A DNA stretch of 29,727 nt from a virus. This document shows positions 7,132 to 14,909 of the stretch, in pieces. The notes beneath the pieces were generated by a model. It was given only the letters and a program-made list of their open reading frames with translations. It was not told the DNA's origin and searched no databases. Where the stretch lies: positions 1-29,727 of IMG/VR virus record IMGVR_UViG_3300026183_000028; one strand, 5' to 3'. The translations under genes were made by a program, and so were the position numbers. Numbering within the stretch: the stretch's first letter is position 1; each line of letters begins with the position of its first letter.

Positions 7132-7828
7132 ACCTCAACTCCCTATAAGCACCAATAGAATAGGGCCAAATCTCTTGAGCAATATCCAAACAAGCCTCAG
7201 CGACTTTTTGAATTTCCCATTGAGCGCCCTCGTGTGTTCTAAGGTCTATAAACTTAAGTAGATTGGAAAGATTTACGGTTCCATAATACTTTGCATAAAG
7301 ACTTTGAGGAAGTACTGCTCTGGCTTGTTCTCGACAAACTCCTTTCTCGATTAATTGATCGAAAAGGTTTAAAGAGTAGTCATGCCATTTTGCAATAGCA
7401 TCACTTGATTTTGAATAGGTATCCAGAAACATTGGCGCAATCGTTGGATCTTGCTGACTCTCTATGTTTGAGGCTTGTCTGTTGCTTTTGTGTTGCGTTC
7501 TGAACAGTTTAGGTTCATAAAATCTAAGATCTACATCGGTGTAGCGTCTGGAGATTTCATTGTAAGCCCAAGTCCTATGTCTCATGTGCTGAGAGCGGAC
7601 AAACATTGGAACTTCAAACAAAAAAGTAATCGAGTTATGCTCAAAGGGCGATGTGTGTTTGTGTTGGATCAAGTATTTGATCAGTTTCTCGTCTCGAGCA
7701 GTTAGTGGCTTGGTGTTATCTTGGCCAAATGAGACTCGAGCAGCATTAGCAATCATCTTATCGTCGCCGACGTGTTGGACATAGGAAACCTTTCCTATGC
7801 CATCGCCATATAATTCTATTTCTTTCAT
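7121..7828 (-). CDS. thyX: flavin-dependent thymidylate synthase ThyX
   Basis: Encodes 235 residues. ThyX makes dTMP from dUMP using methylene-tetrahydrofolate, FAD and NADPH. The signature lies at residues 83-96: RHRTWAYNEISRRY, against the family motif RHRxxSxNExSxRY. The usual serine at position 88 is alanine here. The C-terminal FIDLRTHEGAQWEIQ is the dUMP-binding region of the family. Length is typical. The ATG overlaps the previous stop by 1 nt (TAATG). With the class II ribonucleotide reductase and thioredoxin in this window it forms a self-sufficient dNTP supply. Confidence 0.95.
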   Translation of the reverse strand: MKEIELYGDGIGKVSYVQHVGDDKMIANAARVSFGQDNTKPLTARDEKLIKYLIQHKHTSPFEHNSITFLFEVPMFVRSQHMRHRTWAYNEISRRYTDVDLRFYEPKLFRTQHKSNRQASNIESQQDPTIAPMFLDTYSKSSDAIAKWHDYSLNLFDQLIEKGVCREQARAVLPQSLYAKYYGTVNLSNLLKFIDLRTHEGAQWEIQKVAEACLDIAQEIWPYSIGAYRELRCEV

Positions 7829-8661
7829 TAAACGCCTCTGTTAAAATCTTTAGGATCATCACTAGGGTTGATAGGTCTTACGTTGTAAAGATCTTCTCCG
7901 GACATTGGTGCGTGAGTTGGATCATCAGAATAGAATGGAATTACAAACTTTTTGCCGCCTGCTTGAGTGAACAAATCCGTTCTTGCTTGAACAGACGCGC
8001 CAGCCAAAATCATGTTTCTCGAATCTTCGATGTGATAATCCCCGGGCAACGATGGTTGATCGCTATAGTCCTTTCCACTGAAGTGGTTAGATTCTAAGTT
8101 GATCAAATCAAAGTCGAAATAAATTTTAGGAGAGCCGGCTGGGGATTGACTCATTTGAGAATCTGGGTCTCTACCAGCATAATCTGGGTCTTGGAAGTTT
8201 TGTTCGTAATCCGCTAGATTTGTTGCTCTCATTTTTTGACCAAAGACGATGGCGTCTTGAAGATATTTCTTTCCTAGAGTCATTGCGTCTTCTTTGCTTA
8301 TATTGAAGACAAGATAACTTGTTTCGGGTCCGAAATACTCACCTTCAACTTGCATATAGCTTAACCCTAGAGAGTTTAAATCAGATTCAAGTTCAGCCAT
8401 CTTTTGAGAATTGTCCCATTGGATTGGTTGGTCATTAACTCCATTGTTTACTTGAGCGAAGCTGTTTTGGAAATCTGGATCTGTAGGAGAAGCAACTTTT
8501 GCAGGTGGGTTCTCCGCTGTTAGAATAGCCATTGTAGCTGCGCCAGATTCTGATTGTAATGTGGCGAAGAAGTTTTGTAAATTTTGAGCAGAAGAGTCCA
8601 TCTTTTGTTCTCTCATAACTTCCATGATGAGGTTTTTTAATCTTTTAGATGTTAGTTTCAT
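7828..8661 (-). CDS. leader-like protein, unknown function
   Basis: Encodes 277 residues from the ATG at 8661, chosen for GGGAGA upstream. A start at 8712 would add 17 residues. The N-terminus MKLTSKRLKNLIMEVMREQ resembles the leader of the five-gene group at 1174-3766, although the I-K-E-E-L core has drifted. The rest is Asp/Gln/Ser-rich with no motif I recognise (PETSYLVFNISKEDAM, KIYFDFDLINLESNHF). It overlaps the GroES-like gene by 17 nt. It may be a virion-associated protein, by analogy of the leader only. Confidence 0.65.
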   Translation of the reverse strand: MKLTSKRLKNLIMEVMREQKMDSSAQNLQNFFATLQSESGAATMAILTAENPPAKVASPTDPDFQNSFAQVNNGVNDQPIQWDNSQKMAELESDLNSLGLSYMQVEGEYFGPETSYLVFNISKEDAMTLGKKYLQDAIVFGQKMRATNLADYEQNFQDPDYAGRDPDSQMSQSPAGSPKIYFDFDLINLESNHFSGKDYSDQPSLPGDYHIEDSRNMILAGASVQARTDLFTQAGGKKFVIPFYSDDPTHAPMSGEDLYNVRPINPSDDPKDFNRGV

Positions 8662-8935
8662 TGTCGAGTCTCCCATAGACGTAGTTTTCTTTAACGACGT
8701 AAATAGTCTCAAGATCCGCTTTTATCTCTTGTAAAGTGGTTCTATCTACTACGATACGGTCTCCGACATCTAGTGAGATTTCACAGTCACAAGCCATTCC
8801 AAGAATGTCGCAAATGACATAAGGTGATTTGGGCGGACGGTAGTCTCCCGGCATTACAAATAAGGGATCTTCTGCGGATTCCTCTTTTTCTACTGGTAGC
8901 ACCCAAAGGTGTCTGTTGTGTGGTTCAAAATGCAT
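8645..8935 (-). CDS. GroES-like co-chaperonin candidate
   Basis: Encodes 96 residues from the ATG at 8935, which has GGAGG upstream. A start at 8992 lies upstream of the promoter's transcription start and is rejected. The order HNRHLWVLPVEKE, VMPGDYRPP, SPYVICDILG, LDVGDRIVVDR, LQEIKADLETIYVVKENYVYG follows the GroES barrel: first strand, mobile-loop region, G-D-x-I-V-V turn, and closing strands. Phage versions (T4 gp31-type) fold capsid protein with host GroEL. Similarity is by pattern only. It is the first gene after promoter P2. Confidence 0.5.
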   Translation of the reverse strand: MHFEPHNRHLWVLPVEKEESAEDPLFVMPGDYRPPKSPYVICDILGMACDCEISLDVGDRIVVDRTTLQEIKADLETIYVVKENYVYGRLDNETNI

Positions 8936-8952
8936 ATAGCCTCCATAATAAA

Positions 8953-8985
8953 AAAACGTGTTACACATAAAGTATAACACGTTTT
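8953..8985. promoter_or_regulatory. perfect 11-bp inverted repeat at promoter P2
   Basis: AAAACGTGTTA (8953-8963) and TAACACGTTTT (8975-8985) are exact inverted repeats with an 11-bp spacer. They straddle the -10 box and predicted transcription start of P2. A dimeric repressor operator is the simplest reading. Confidence 0.5.
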
Positions 8986-8999
8986 GCATCATTTGTCAA
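8971..8999 (-). promoter_or_regulatory. sigma70-type promoter P2
   Basis: Minus-strand TTGACA (8994-8999), 17-bp spacer ending GTGT, then TATACT (8971-8976). It precedes the GroES-like gene and no clear promoter follows until P1, so it may drive about 8 kb of overlapping genes. Confidence 0.85.
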
Positions 9000-9008
9000 G
9001 TAGAAAAA

Positions 9009-9203
9009 TTAATTTTCTTCGTGATTTTTTTTGTGCTCTTGAACAACTGATCGAATGTCTCTTAGTTGCTTGGAGGCATCCATAAGAGCCTTTCGAGCGC
9101 GAGGAGCTGCTGATTTATAACCATAAGATCCAGCCTCCACTTTGTCGAGATCTTCTTTGATCTCAGTTAGGTTGCGAATAATTTTCTCCAATTCTTCTCT
9201 CAT
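9009..9203 (-). CDS. histone H1-like (Hc1-type) DNA-binding protein
   Basis: Encodes 64 residues with CAGGAG upstream. DLDKVEAGSYGYKSAAPRAR followed by KALMDASKQLRDIR matches the layout of the N-terminal domain of chlamydial Hc1-type histone-like proteins (a D-L-E-K-A-x-x-G-N-K-A-A-G-T-R-V-R-K type helix-turn), with a small difference where GNKAAGT is GSYGYKSAAP. A helical, charged protein that may bind DNA or RNA. The lysine-rich Hc1 tail is absent. Similar short proteins are, to my recollection, common in marine phages. Confidence 0.55.
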   Translation of the reverse strand: MREELEKIIRNLTEIKEDLDKVEAGSYGYKSAAPRARKALMDASKQLRDIRSVVQEHKKNHEEN

Positions 9204-9247
9204 AAATAACTCCTGTTAGAAAATTTCACAGACTACTTAGTGCCTGT

Positions 9248-9808
9248 TTATGTAACTAGTATTTCGGGGTGTTTTTCGGCAACTTTGCGACACATAGTGA
9301 TAAAGTATTCTTGAGAATAAGTCCTTTTCATAAAATTTACATGCTTGTGAACCCACTGAACGTTGTCCAATACATATCCTCTTGAACTATCGATTCTGTC
9401 AATACTAGCATCATTATATCTGTTGGTTCCTATCGTCAGAGGGAGTCCAGTCAATGCGCAACACCTATCTTGTTCAAGAAACAAGTTCCATGCTTCTTCT
9501 TTTGTTATCTCAACTGGGACTTTTGTTCTTACTCCTTGAGTGCGCTCTCTAAGAACATGGTCATGCCACCAGCCTCCAGATATGTCTCCTACACCATTCC
9601 ATTGATGATGGTCTTTGCCTGATTTATGCATTTGACAACCACAAGACTTGACCGGTGACTTCTTTCTAGTCAAGTGGTCTGTCGAGAAAACTTTTTTGTT
9701 GCCGCAGAAACATTCACAAAGCCACGTCCTAGATCCTTGTCTATTTGACGATGCTCTTTCCAAAACAGTCAAATTGTGAAATATTTGACCAATTAAATCT
9801 CTAGCCAT
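9248..9808 (-). CDS. HNH homing endonuclease 2
   Basis: Encodes 186 residues from the ATG at 9808, with GGAGGG 8 nt upstream. The N-terminal part has zinc-type cysteines (CECFCGNKK, SCGCQ) and DNA-contact motifs. The C-terminal part holds CALTGLPL and SIDRIDSSRGYVLDNVQWVH, the HNH nuclease core of this phage family. It is a paralogue of HNH endonuclease 1 (both end DRIDSS...NVQWVHK...N-x-M-K). It directly follows the orphan RNR 3' end and there is no third RNR fragment beyond it. It may be what remains of an older insertion. Confidence 0.85.
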   Translation of the reverse strand: MARDLIGQIFHNLTVLERASSNRQGSRTWLCECFCGNKKVFSTDHLTRKKSPVKSCGCQMHKSGKDHHQWNGVGDISGGWWHDHVLRERTQGVRTKVPVEITKEEAWNLFLEQDRCCALTGLPLTIGTNRYNDASIDRIDSSRGYVLDNVQWVHKHVNFMKRTYSQEYFITMCRKVAEKHPEILVT

Positions 9809-9815
9809 AAGAAAA

Positions 9816-9870
9816 CCCTCCATAATGATTCATGAGTAAATAGTAATAACTCACAAAACATTACGGAAGG
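9816..9870 (-). promoter_or_regulatory. hairpin hiding the ribosome site of HNH endonuclease 2
   Basis: In RNA, the arms at 9859-9870 and 9816-9827 form 12 consecutive pairs including two G-U pairs, with a further 6-pair stem inside. The 3' arm contains the GGAGGG Shine-Dalgarno of the ATG at 9808. Confidence 0.6.
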
Positions 9871-9892
9871 TTGCTTATTTATTTGCGAACTT

Positions 9893-10039
9893 TTAAAAGA
9901 TCTCGCAAGATCCTCCTCCGCCACAAGCTATCTCTCCTGACAAATCAGTTTCATCTGATGTCTCTATAACTAGGTCCAAGTCAACGTTTTTGACCAATGA
10001 GAGCATGCTTTCGTAAGTTTCAGCGTCGCAATCCTCATA
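9893..10039 (-). pseudogene. orphan second copy of the RNR C-terminal coding region
   Basis: In one frame it encodes 48 residues, starting YEDCDAETYESML and ending GEIACGGGGSCEIF, then TAA. This aligns without gaps to residues 572-619 of the RNR gene: 36 of 48 residues are identical by my count, including the last 20 and the C-terminal cysteine pair. There is no start codon or Shine-Dalgarno, and an in-frame stop lies two codons upstream, so it is not a gene by itself. The frame has stayed open, which suggests either recent displacement or selection. The stop codon of HNH endonuclease 1 overlaps its first codon. Confidence 0.88.
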
Positions 10040-10592
10040 GATTGGCTACCACCTTCTTACACATCTCGATAAAGTAGTCTTCTCCAAACTTGTTTTTCAT
10101 AACATTGATGTCTTTGTGAACCCACTGAACGTTTTCAACCTCATAGGGTTTGCTGCTATCGATTCGATCAAGAGACCAAGTCTCTTTTGTAAGAGTCATT
10201 CCTGTTAGGGCGCAAATAAAGTCTTGCTCTAACAGTTTCTCTTCAGCCTCTTCTATGGTCAGGTTTAAGGCGATACCTCTCAACTCTGCTCCTCTTTTGA
10301 TTCTATAAAACTTTCGTCCAGATAAAACTTTGGCACCTTTCCAAAAGGGATTGTCTGCCCCTTTCTGATAGTTTCTTTTCTTCATTGCACAATCGTAGCA
10401 TGAATTGGAAACTTGTCTTTCGAGATTTTCACATAATACTGGCTTTTCCAATCCGCAAGCACACCTGCACTTATAAGATAATTTATATTTACTATTTGGA
10501 TTTGCACTAAATGGCTTAGGGTCCAAAAGCTCCCAATCTCCAAATTTATGTCCCGTCTCATAGAGACCATCGTATTTTGATTTTCTAGGCAT
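10035..10592 (-). CDS. HNH homing endonuclease 1
   Basis: Encodes 185 residues from the ATG at 10592, chosen over the GTG at 10601 because AGGAGG lies 8 nt upstream. The N-terminal half has zinc-type cysteines (YKCRCACG, SCYDCAMKK). The C-terminal half has CALTGMTL and SLDRIDSSKPYEVENVQWVH, the HNH core. It is inserted between the RNR stop codon and an orphan second RNR 3' end. Its TGA overlaps the first orphan codon. This is expected if the enzyme cuts RNR genes at that point. Confidence 0.88.
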   Translation of the reverse strand: MPRKSKYDGLYETGHKFGDWELLDPKPFSANPNSKYKLSYKCRCACGLEKPVLCENLERQVSNSCYDCAMKKRNYQKGADNPFWKGAKVLSGRKFYRIKRGAELRGIALNLTIEEAEEKLLEQDFICALTGMTLTKETWSLDRIDSSKPYEVENVQWVHKDINVMKNKFGEDYFIEMCKKVVANL

Positions 10593-10650
10593 AAAAACCA
10601 CCTCCTTGTAAAAATAAATAGTCTTATCTTCATAAAGTGGTGGTTTTTAT
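10591..10650 (-). promoter_or_regulatory. hairpin hiding the ribosome site of HNH endonuclease 1
   Basis: Perfect 12-bp inverted repeat: ATAAAAACCACC (10591-10602) and GGTGGTTTTTAT (10639-10650). In the transcript the 3' arm covers the GG of the Shine-Dalgarno AGGAGG, the spacer and the first two bases of the start codon. Confidence 0.7.
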
Positions 10651-10671
10651 CTTAGGCTCCTTGTGGAGAAC

Positions 10672-12531
10672 CTAGAAGATCTCGCAAGATCCTCCGCCGC
10701 CGCAAGCAATTTCGCCTGATAGATCAGTTTCGTCTGTTGTCTCTACAACGTCATCCAAGTTCACACTTTTCAGTAATGGAAGCATTTCTTCATACTCTTG
10801 CTTGGAGCAGTCCTCGTAAGGAGCTTGCACGTAACTGTGGTTGGAATAAGGAAGAACAGACAAGCCATTATAGACACCGCGATTGTTCCACATCCACTCT
10901 CCAACAGTTTCCCACTCATTATCTTTGATAGATACTGTTGCTGAAACATTGTGAGTATTGCTTCCCTTCTTATGACCTGACTTAATCCATTCGGTAGAAA
11001 CTTTCTTTACTCTCTCGAGCAAATCAAGAGCACTCTCATGGCGCGTAATAGCCCCTTCAGGAGCTTTTTGGGGCACAGATAGGATGGCAGTGTCATGTGG
11101 ACGGAAACGGCAATCTTCGACCAATTCTGGAAGGTTATTCACTAGATATGAATAGATTGCTTCATTCTTTCCAACACGCAAACGACGAATGTAATAGTCA
11201 TTATGCCATGCGTGGATTCCACTTGACGTGCCAAGAGTAAGAGAAGTTGTTCCAGCAGGCTTAACACATGTCTGACGAGCAGCTTGGTTAATGCCGATTT
11301 GCATAGCAACTTGACGGTTCATCTTAGACACTTCCAAAGAAGCTTCAGTCATGTTCAGATCTAGAACAGCACCGGACGCAATACCAGTCATAGAAACGCC
11401 AATAAGGGCGTCTTTTTCCGTTGTGCGTTGCCAGATAGGTCTCAAGTAGTGGAAGTCCGTGTAAGACGCTTGAAGGGTGCCTATGAAGCTTGCAGCGCGT
11501 GATCTAGCGTTAAGATCGTCTTGAGTTGTAACGTCTGAAACATTGATCTCGACCAAGTTGCAGAATTGGAAAGGTCGAAGACCGATCTCGCAACATGGGT
11601 TGCAGCCCCAATCCTTATCGTTTGAGAAATAGAATCCGGGCTCTCCAGAACGAGACTCTTCAACGCGCTTCCATAGATTCATGAATGTTGGCTTGTCGAT
11701 ACGGTGACGCATAACAACTACAGAATTGTTTGCTCGTCCTCGTTGTGGGTTGAGTTCCCACCATGCTCCGGCTTTTGCACCAAGCATGTCTTCGTCGTCA
11801 GCACTGAATAGAGAAATGAGAGCGGCGCGACGAATACCTCCCGCCAAAACCGCATCCGCAATGTGGCAGATGATATCATGAACCTCAATGGGTGAAAGTT
11901 TGTCTCCGTTTTCTTTTGCATCTAAAATTCCCTCTACTTTTACTAAACACTCTCTCAATGGTTGTGGACCGGGAGCCTTACCGCCCGATGTAACCAAGCG
12001 AGCACCTTTTGGTCGAATGTCCGAGAAGTCAAAGCGTAACTTCGATGTGCCTTTGAAGTAAGACATTACAAGAGCCTTAACAGCATCGGCCCAACCTTCG
12101 ATTGAGTCTCCAACAAGAAAACGTCTTGTTCGCTTTGACGAAGGCTTATGAATCTCCGGCAACTTTTCTACGTGGTGGTGTTGCACAGAGTAACCGACAC
12201 CAGTTCCGCCAAGAAGCAAGAACATGATCTCGCCGAACACTCGAGGATCATCAGCAGGCGCATAAGCGCAGTTAAAGATGCGGTTCGGTGAAACCTCGAT
12301 TGGCTTACCTCCGAACTGCATAGAGCGCATGGAAGGAAGAACCTTCTTGTCATACACAAACTTATAGTTCTCCCGAATCTCTTGTTCTAAACTGGGAAAT
12401 TTTTTAATGTGCATTTCCATGTTTCTGGTAACTAATTCATTCCAGTTTTCTCGACGGTTTTTATCCTCGAGATAACGGGCATACTTCATGTGGACGGTGA
12501 TGTCCGATAAAATCTTTTTTTCTAAATCCAT
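10672..12531 (-). CDS. nrdJ: class II (B12-dependent) ribonucleotide reductase
   Basis: Encodes 619 residues, shorter than the 739-aa Lactobacillus enzyme but of common phage size. It reduces ribonucleotides using an adenosylcobalamin-derived thiyl radical. NPCCE at 311-315 gives the N-x-C-x-E active site with C313 as the radical cysteine. C88 and C324 are the likely redox pair (C313 to C324 is 11, as between C408 and C419 in the Lactobacillus enzyme). PAGTTS lies at 425-430. The C-terminal C610-GGGGS-C616 is the swinging pair that is re-reduced by thioredoxin. The start has AGGAGC. The last 48 codons exist in a second copy beyond the adjacent HNH gene, so the current 3' end may be a replacement. 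Confidence 0.94.
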   Translation of the reverse strand: MDLEKKILSDITVHMKYARYLEDKNRRENWNELVTRNMEMHIKKFPSLEQEIRENYKFVYDKKVLPSMRSMQFGGKPIEVSPNRIFNCAYAPADDPRVFGEIMFLLLGGTGVGYSVQHHHVEKLPEIHKPSSKRTRRFLVGDSIEGWADAVKALVMSYFKGTSKLRFDFSDIRPKGARLVTSGGKAPGPQPLRECLVKVEGILDAKENGDKLSPIEVHDIICHIADAVLAGGIRRAALISLFSADDEDMLGAKAGAWWELNPQRGRANNSVVVMRHRIDKPTFMNLWKRVEESRSGEPGFYFSNDKDWGCNPCCEIGLRPFQFCNLVEINVSDVTTQDDLNARSRAASFIGTLQASYTDFHYLRPIWQRTTEKDALIGVSMTGIASGAVLDLNMTEASLEVSKMNRQVAMQIGINQAARQTCVKPAGTTSLTLGTSSGIHAWHNDYYIRRLRVGKNEAIYSYLVNNLPELVEDCRFRPHDTAILSVPQKAPEGAITRHESALDLLERVKKVSTEWIKSGHKKGSNTHNVSATVSIKDNEWETVGEWMWNNRGVYNGLSVLPYSNHSYVQAPYEDCSKQEYEEMLPLLKSVNLDDVVETTDETDLSGEIACGGGGSCEIF

Positions 12532-12540
12532 TGTGTGCTC

Positions 12541-13896
12541 CTATTTTGCTTTCATTTGTGAATATTTTTCTTTTAACATCGAGAGTGCTTCTCCCGTTGA
12601 TTGCATCCTCTCCGCTCCTTCGTCACGATCCAAGACCTTGATGGTTACATCAGACCAATCGACAAAAGCGTCAAAGACTAGTCCATCAGGACCATTTCTG
12701 TTTTTTGCGACAAACAATCGGCCTTTGTTTGCCTGCTTGTCTTGAACTGTTCGAGACAGAGAGAAAATAAAGTCGGCAACAAAACATTTATTAAATGCTT
12801 CTGAGATTGCCTCCATTGTAATAACTTCTGCGTTGAGGCCGCTTCGGTTAGTTTGCGAAGCCGTCCAACATGGAACTTCATAGGTTTGCGCAAGTCCGCG
12901 TAAGCCTTCGTAAGTTTCTTCCAATTCATGTCGTTTTTCACTTGAACTCCTAGATGGTCTAAGTAAATCTGCATAGTCAACCAAGATCATGTCAGGCTCA
13001 ATGCCACGCTTACGTAACTTCTCAATGTGATTCTTGAGAGTTTGAACCGAGGCCGACTTGGTTGGATATTCCTTGATAATTAGAGTACCGCTTAAGTCTT
13101 TCACTTTGTCGACAATTTCTTTTTGTCTCATTCTATGTTCTTGCAAAGGAACATCTGAAATGCAACAATCAAATCTTTGACCTACAACAGTATCCTTAAG
13201 TTCCAGAGTGTAGTAAACGACAGTTTTGCCAGCAAGCAGTGCTTGAGTGGCCAAGTGAACAAGCACCATTGACTTTCCAGCACCGGTTGGAGCAATAACA
13301 ACTCCCAGTTCAGATTTGCCAAGGCCGCCTTTACAGATCTCATCCATTCTTGCCCAGCCAGTAGACTGAGGGTCTCGAGAAATCAACTCAAAGCGCTTAA
13401 GCAAATCTTTTCGAAAGTCGTGACCAAAGTTATTATCGGTCCCAAGAACCAATGCTTCCTTGATAACTTTTTCAATCTCTTCGAAAGAAGATGATTTAAG
13501 CAAAGATGCAGATTTAATCATCGCACCTTTCAAAACCTGCTTTCGACAAAAATCAATCGATTTATCTTTGATGAATTCTGCTTCTTCCACGCCATCAGAT
13601 GTGTGGATCCTAGCATAGAACTCCCTAACGTCTTTAGCTGTTGCCTTGTCGTGGTGATTTAACTCAGTTCTCAACAGGGTCATCATAACTTCTGCATTCG
13701 GGTGAGTGTTATATTTGTCTCTATAGTTTATAAGCGTTTGAGCAAAAACTTGAAGATATTTTTTCTCAAAAAATTGAACGTCTAAGACTTCTGTTATTTG
13801 ATCGAAAAAGGGTCGATCTTCCAACATCAGTTGGCAGAGATTCTCTTGGAAGTTCTTTCCAAAGCGCATAAAAGTTTCTTGTCTATCATTATTCAT
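12541..13896 (-). CDS. DnaB-type replicative helicase
   Basis: Encodes 451 residues. A helical N-terminal domain (about 1-160) is followed by a RecA-fold motor: Walker A APTGAGKS at 202-209, Walker B MILVDYADLL, and the SQTNRSG sensor-type segment after it. This fits the DnaB/gp41 family of hexameric 5'-3' helicases that unwind DNA at the fork. The start has GGAGG 4 nt upstream and follows promoter P3. No separate primase is visible in the window. The RNR gene follows 9 nt downstream in the same operon. Confidence 0.92.
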   Translation of the reverse strand: MNNDRQETFMRFGKNFQENLCQLMLEDRPFFDQITEVLDVQFFEKKYLQVFAQTLINYRDKYNTHPNAEVMMTLLRTELNHHDKATAKDVREFYARIHTSDGVEEAEFIKDKSIDFCRKQVLKGAMIKSASLLKSSSFEEIEKVIKEALVLGTDNNFGHDFRKDLLKRFELISRDPQSTGWARMDEICKGGLGKSELGVVIAPTGAGKSMVLVHLATQALLAGKTVVYYTLELKDTVVGQRFDCCISDVPLQEHRMRQKEIVDKVKDLSGTLIIKEYPTKSASVQTLKNHIEKLRKRGIEPDMILVDYADLLRPSRSSSEKRHELEETYEGLRGLAQTYEVPCWTASQTNRSGLNAEVITMEAISEAFNKCFVADFIFSLSRTVQDKQANKGRLFVAKNRNGPDGLVFDAFVDWSDVTIKVLDRDEGAERMQSTGEALSMLKEKYSQMKAK

Positions 13897-13923
13897 GTGT
13901 CCTCCAAATTTAATGTATGATTA

Positions 13924-13952
13924 AGTATAACCTGTTGAGAGCAAAGTGTCAA
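13924..13952 (-). promoter_or_regulatory. sigma70-type promoter P3
   Basis: Minus-strand TTGACA (13947-13952), 17-bp spacer, TATACT (13924-13929). It lies between the exonuclease stop and the helicase start and should drive helicase, RNR and the HNH genes. Confidence 0.85.
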
Positions 13953-13958
13953 GTAATT

Positions 13959-14909
13959 TTATCTTTTTATTTGACGAAAAATTTGTTGCAATGTGTCAAA
14001 GTTGAGATGACCGGCGTCATCGGCGAATAGCATTTGTGTAAATTTTATTTTATCGAAAAAAGGTTCAAAGTCGTCTATAGCCTTTGTAATCAATTGCCTA
14101 TTCATTGGTCGAATATTTGGATGTTGAAGTTGCATTATAGCATAGTTGTCTTTGATTAGTTTCTCGTTGCTCTCGATGTTTTGGTGTATCTTGAGCTTCT
14201 TAGCCGTCATTGCACATTCTTTGATCAAGTCGGCAACAACGTATTCATCTTCTCGAATAAGAAACGGGAACCTCTTTGCGATTGTTTTGAGCCCTGCTCC
14301 TTTGATTCCGGGAAGATTGTCCGAAGAATCTCCGGCCATTGCTCTTGCTAAAGCAAAGTTGTTTGGATGAATCTTGAACTCTTCGATAACAGAGTCTTTT
14401 GTAACAATTTTTTTCTGAATTGGTCGATAGATTTGAACGTCGTCTCGACACAATTGAAAAAAGTCTTTGTCGGATGAGATAATGGTTTTTAGCCAACCAT
14501 CATACCTGCTGTGATTGATTGCGTGAGCGATCACATCATCAGCCTCTGTAAAGTCTGCTACGAGTTGAATGCATGGCGTTTGATTGAGATACTCCATAAG
14601 CCTGACTTGTTGATAGCCTTTATTGGCTTCTTCTTTCTCTGGCTCCAATTCAATCATTCGCCTGTTGAATCTCACAGGTTTGCGGCCACCTTTGTAATCC
14701 TTGTTCATAGAACGCTTACGTTGAGAGCCCTCATGGCCGTCCCAAGCGACAATAACTTCGTCGGCGTTAAAGTCCCTTGCGACCTTCTGTAAAGACTTCA
14801 GAAAGCCAATTGTGCCACCCACAGGGTTACCTTTGCGGTCCATGTGTGGGCTAATAACATAAGAGCGCAGAAACATGTTCAGCGCGTCAATAATAATAAC
14901 GTTTTTCAT
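13959..14909 (-). CDS. 5'-3' exonuclease / flap endonuclease (T4 RNase H-like)
   Basis: Encodes 316 residues. FEN/Pol I exonuclease-type motifs run in order: IIIDALNMF at the start (first metal Asp), VIVAWDGHEGSQRK, EADDVIAHA, IISSDKDFFQL, and the helix-3-turn region AGDSSDNLPGIKGAGLKTI. It removes RNA primers and flaps during replication, supplying the 5' nuclease that the stand-alone polymerase lacks. Its ATG overlaps the thioredoxin stop by 1 nt (TAATG), so both are co-translated from promoter P4. Confidence 0.93.
   Translation of the reverse strand: MKNVIIIDALNMFLRSYVISPHMDRKGNPVGGTIGFLKSLQKVARDFNADEVIVAWDGHEGSQRKRSMNKDYKGGRKPVRFNRRMIELEPEKEEANKGYQQVRLMEYLNQTPCIQLVADFTEADDVIAHAINHSRYDGWLKTIISSDKDFFQLCRDDVQIYRPIQKKIVTKDSVIEEFKIHPNNFALARAMAGDSSDNLPGIKGAGLKTIAKRFPFLIREDEYVVADLIKECAMTAKKLKIHQNIESNEKLIKDNYAIMQLQHPNIRPMNRQLITKAIDDFEPFFDKIKFTQMLFADDAGHLNFDTLQQIFRQIKR

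Noticed and set aside
9836-10620. Late promoters inside the endonuclease hairpins, as in T4 I-TevI
   Set aside because: The sequences there (for example CTATTTATT and CTATTTACT on the minus strand) do not match TATAAATA in the transcribed direction.
10382-10633. Minus-strand frame of 83 codons upstream of and inside HNH1
   Set aside because: It overlaps the HNH1 coding region in another frame, and HNH1 has the HNH motifs and the strong ribosome site.
9893-12531. Group I intron or intein to explain the duplicated RNR end
   Set aside because: The RNR frame runs unbroken to a normal stop, so nothing needs removal. No intein motifs are present, and the segment after the HNH stop is already RNR-like with no room for an intron 3' half outside the HNH frame. 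Alternative splicing to copy 2 remains possible but is not supported by visible structure.
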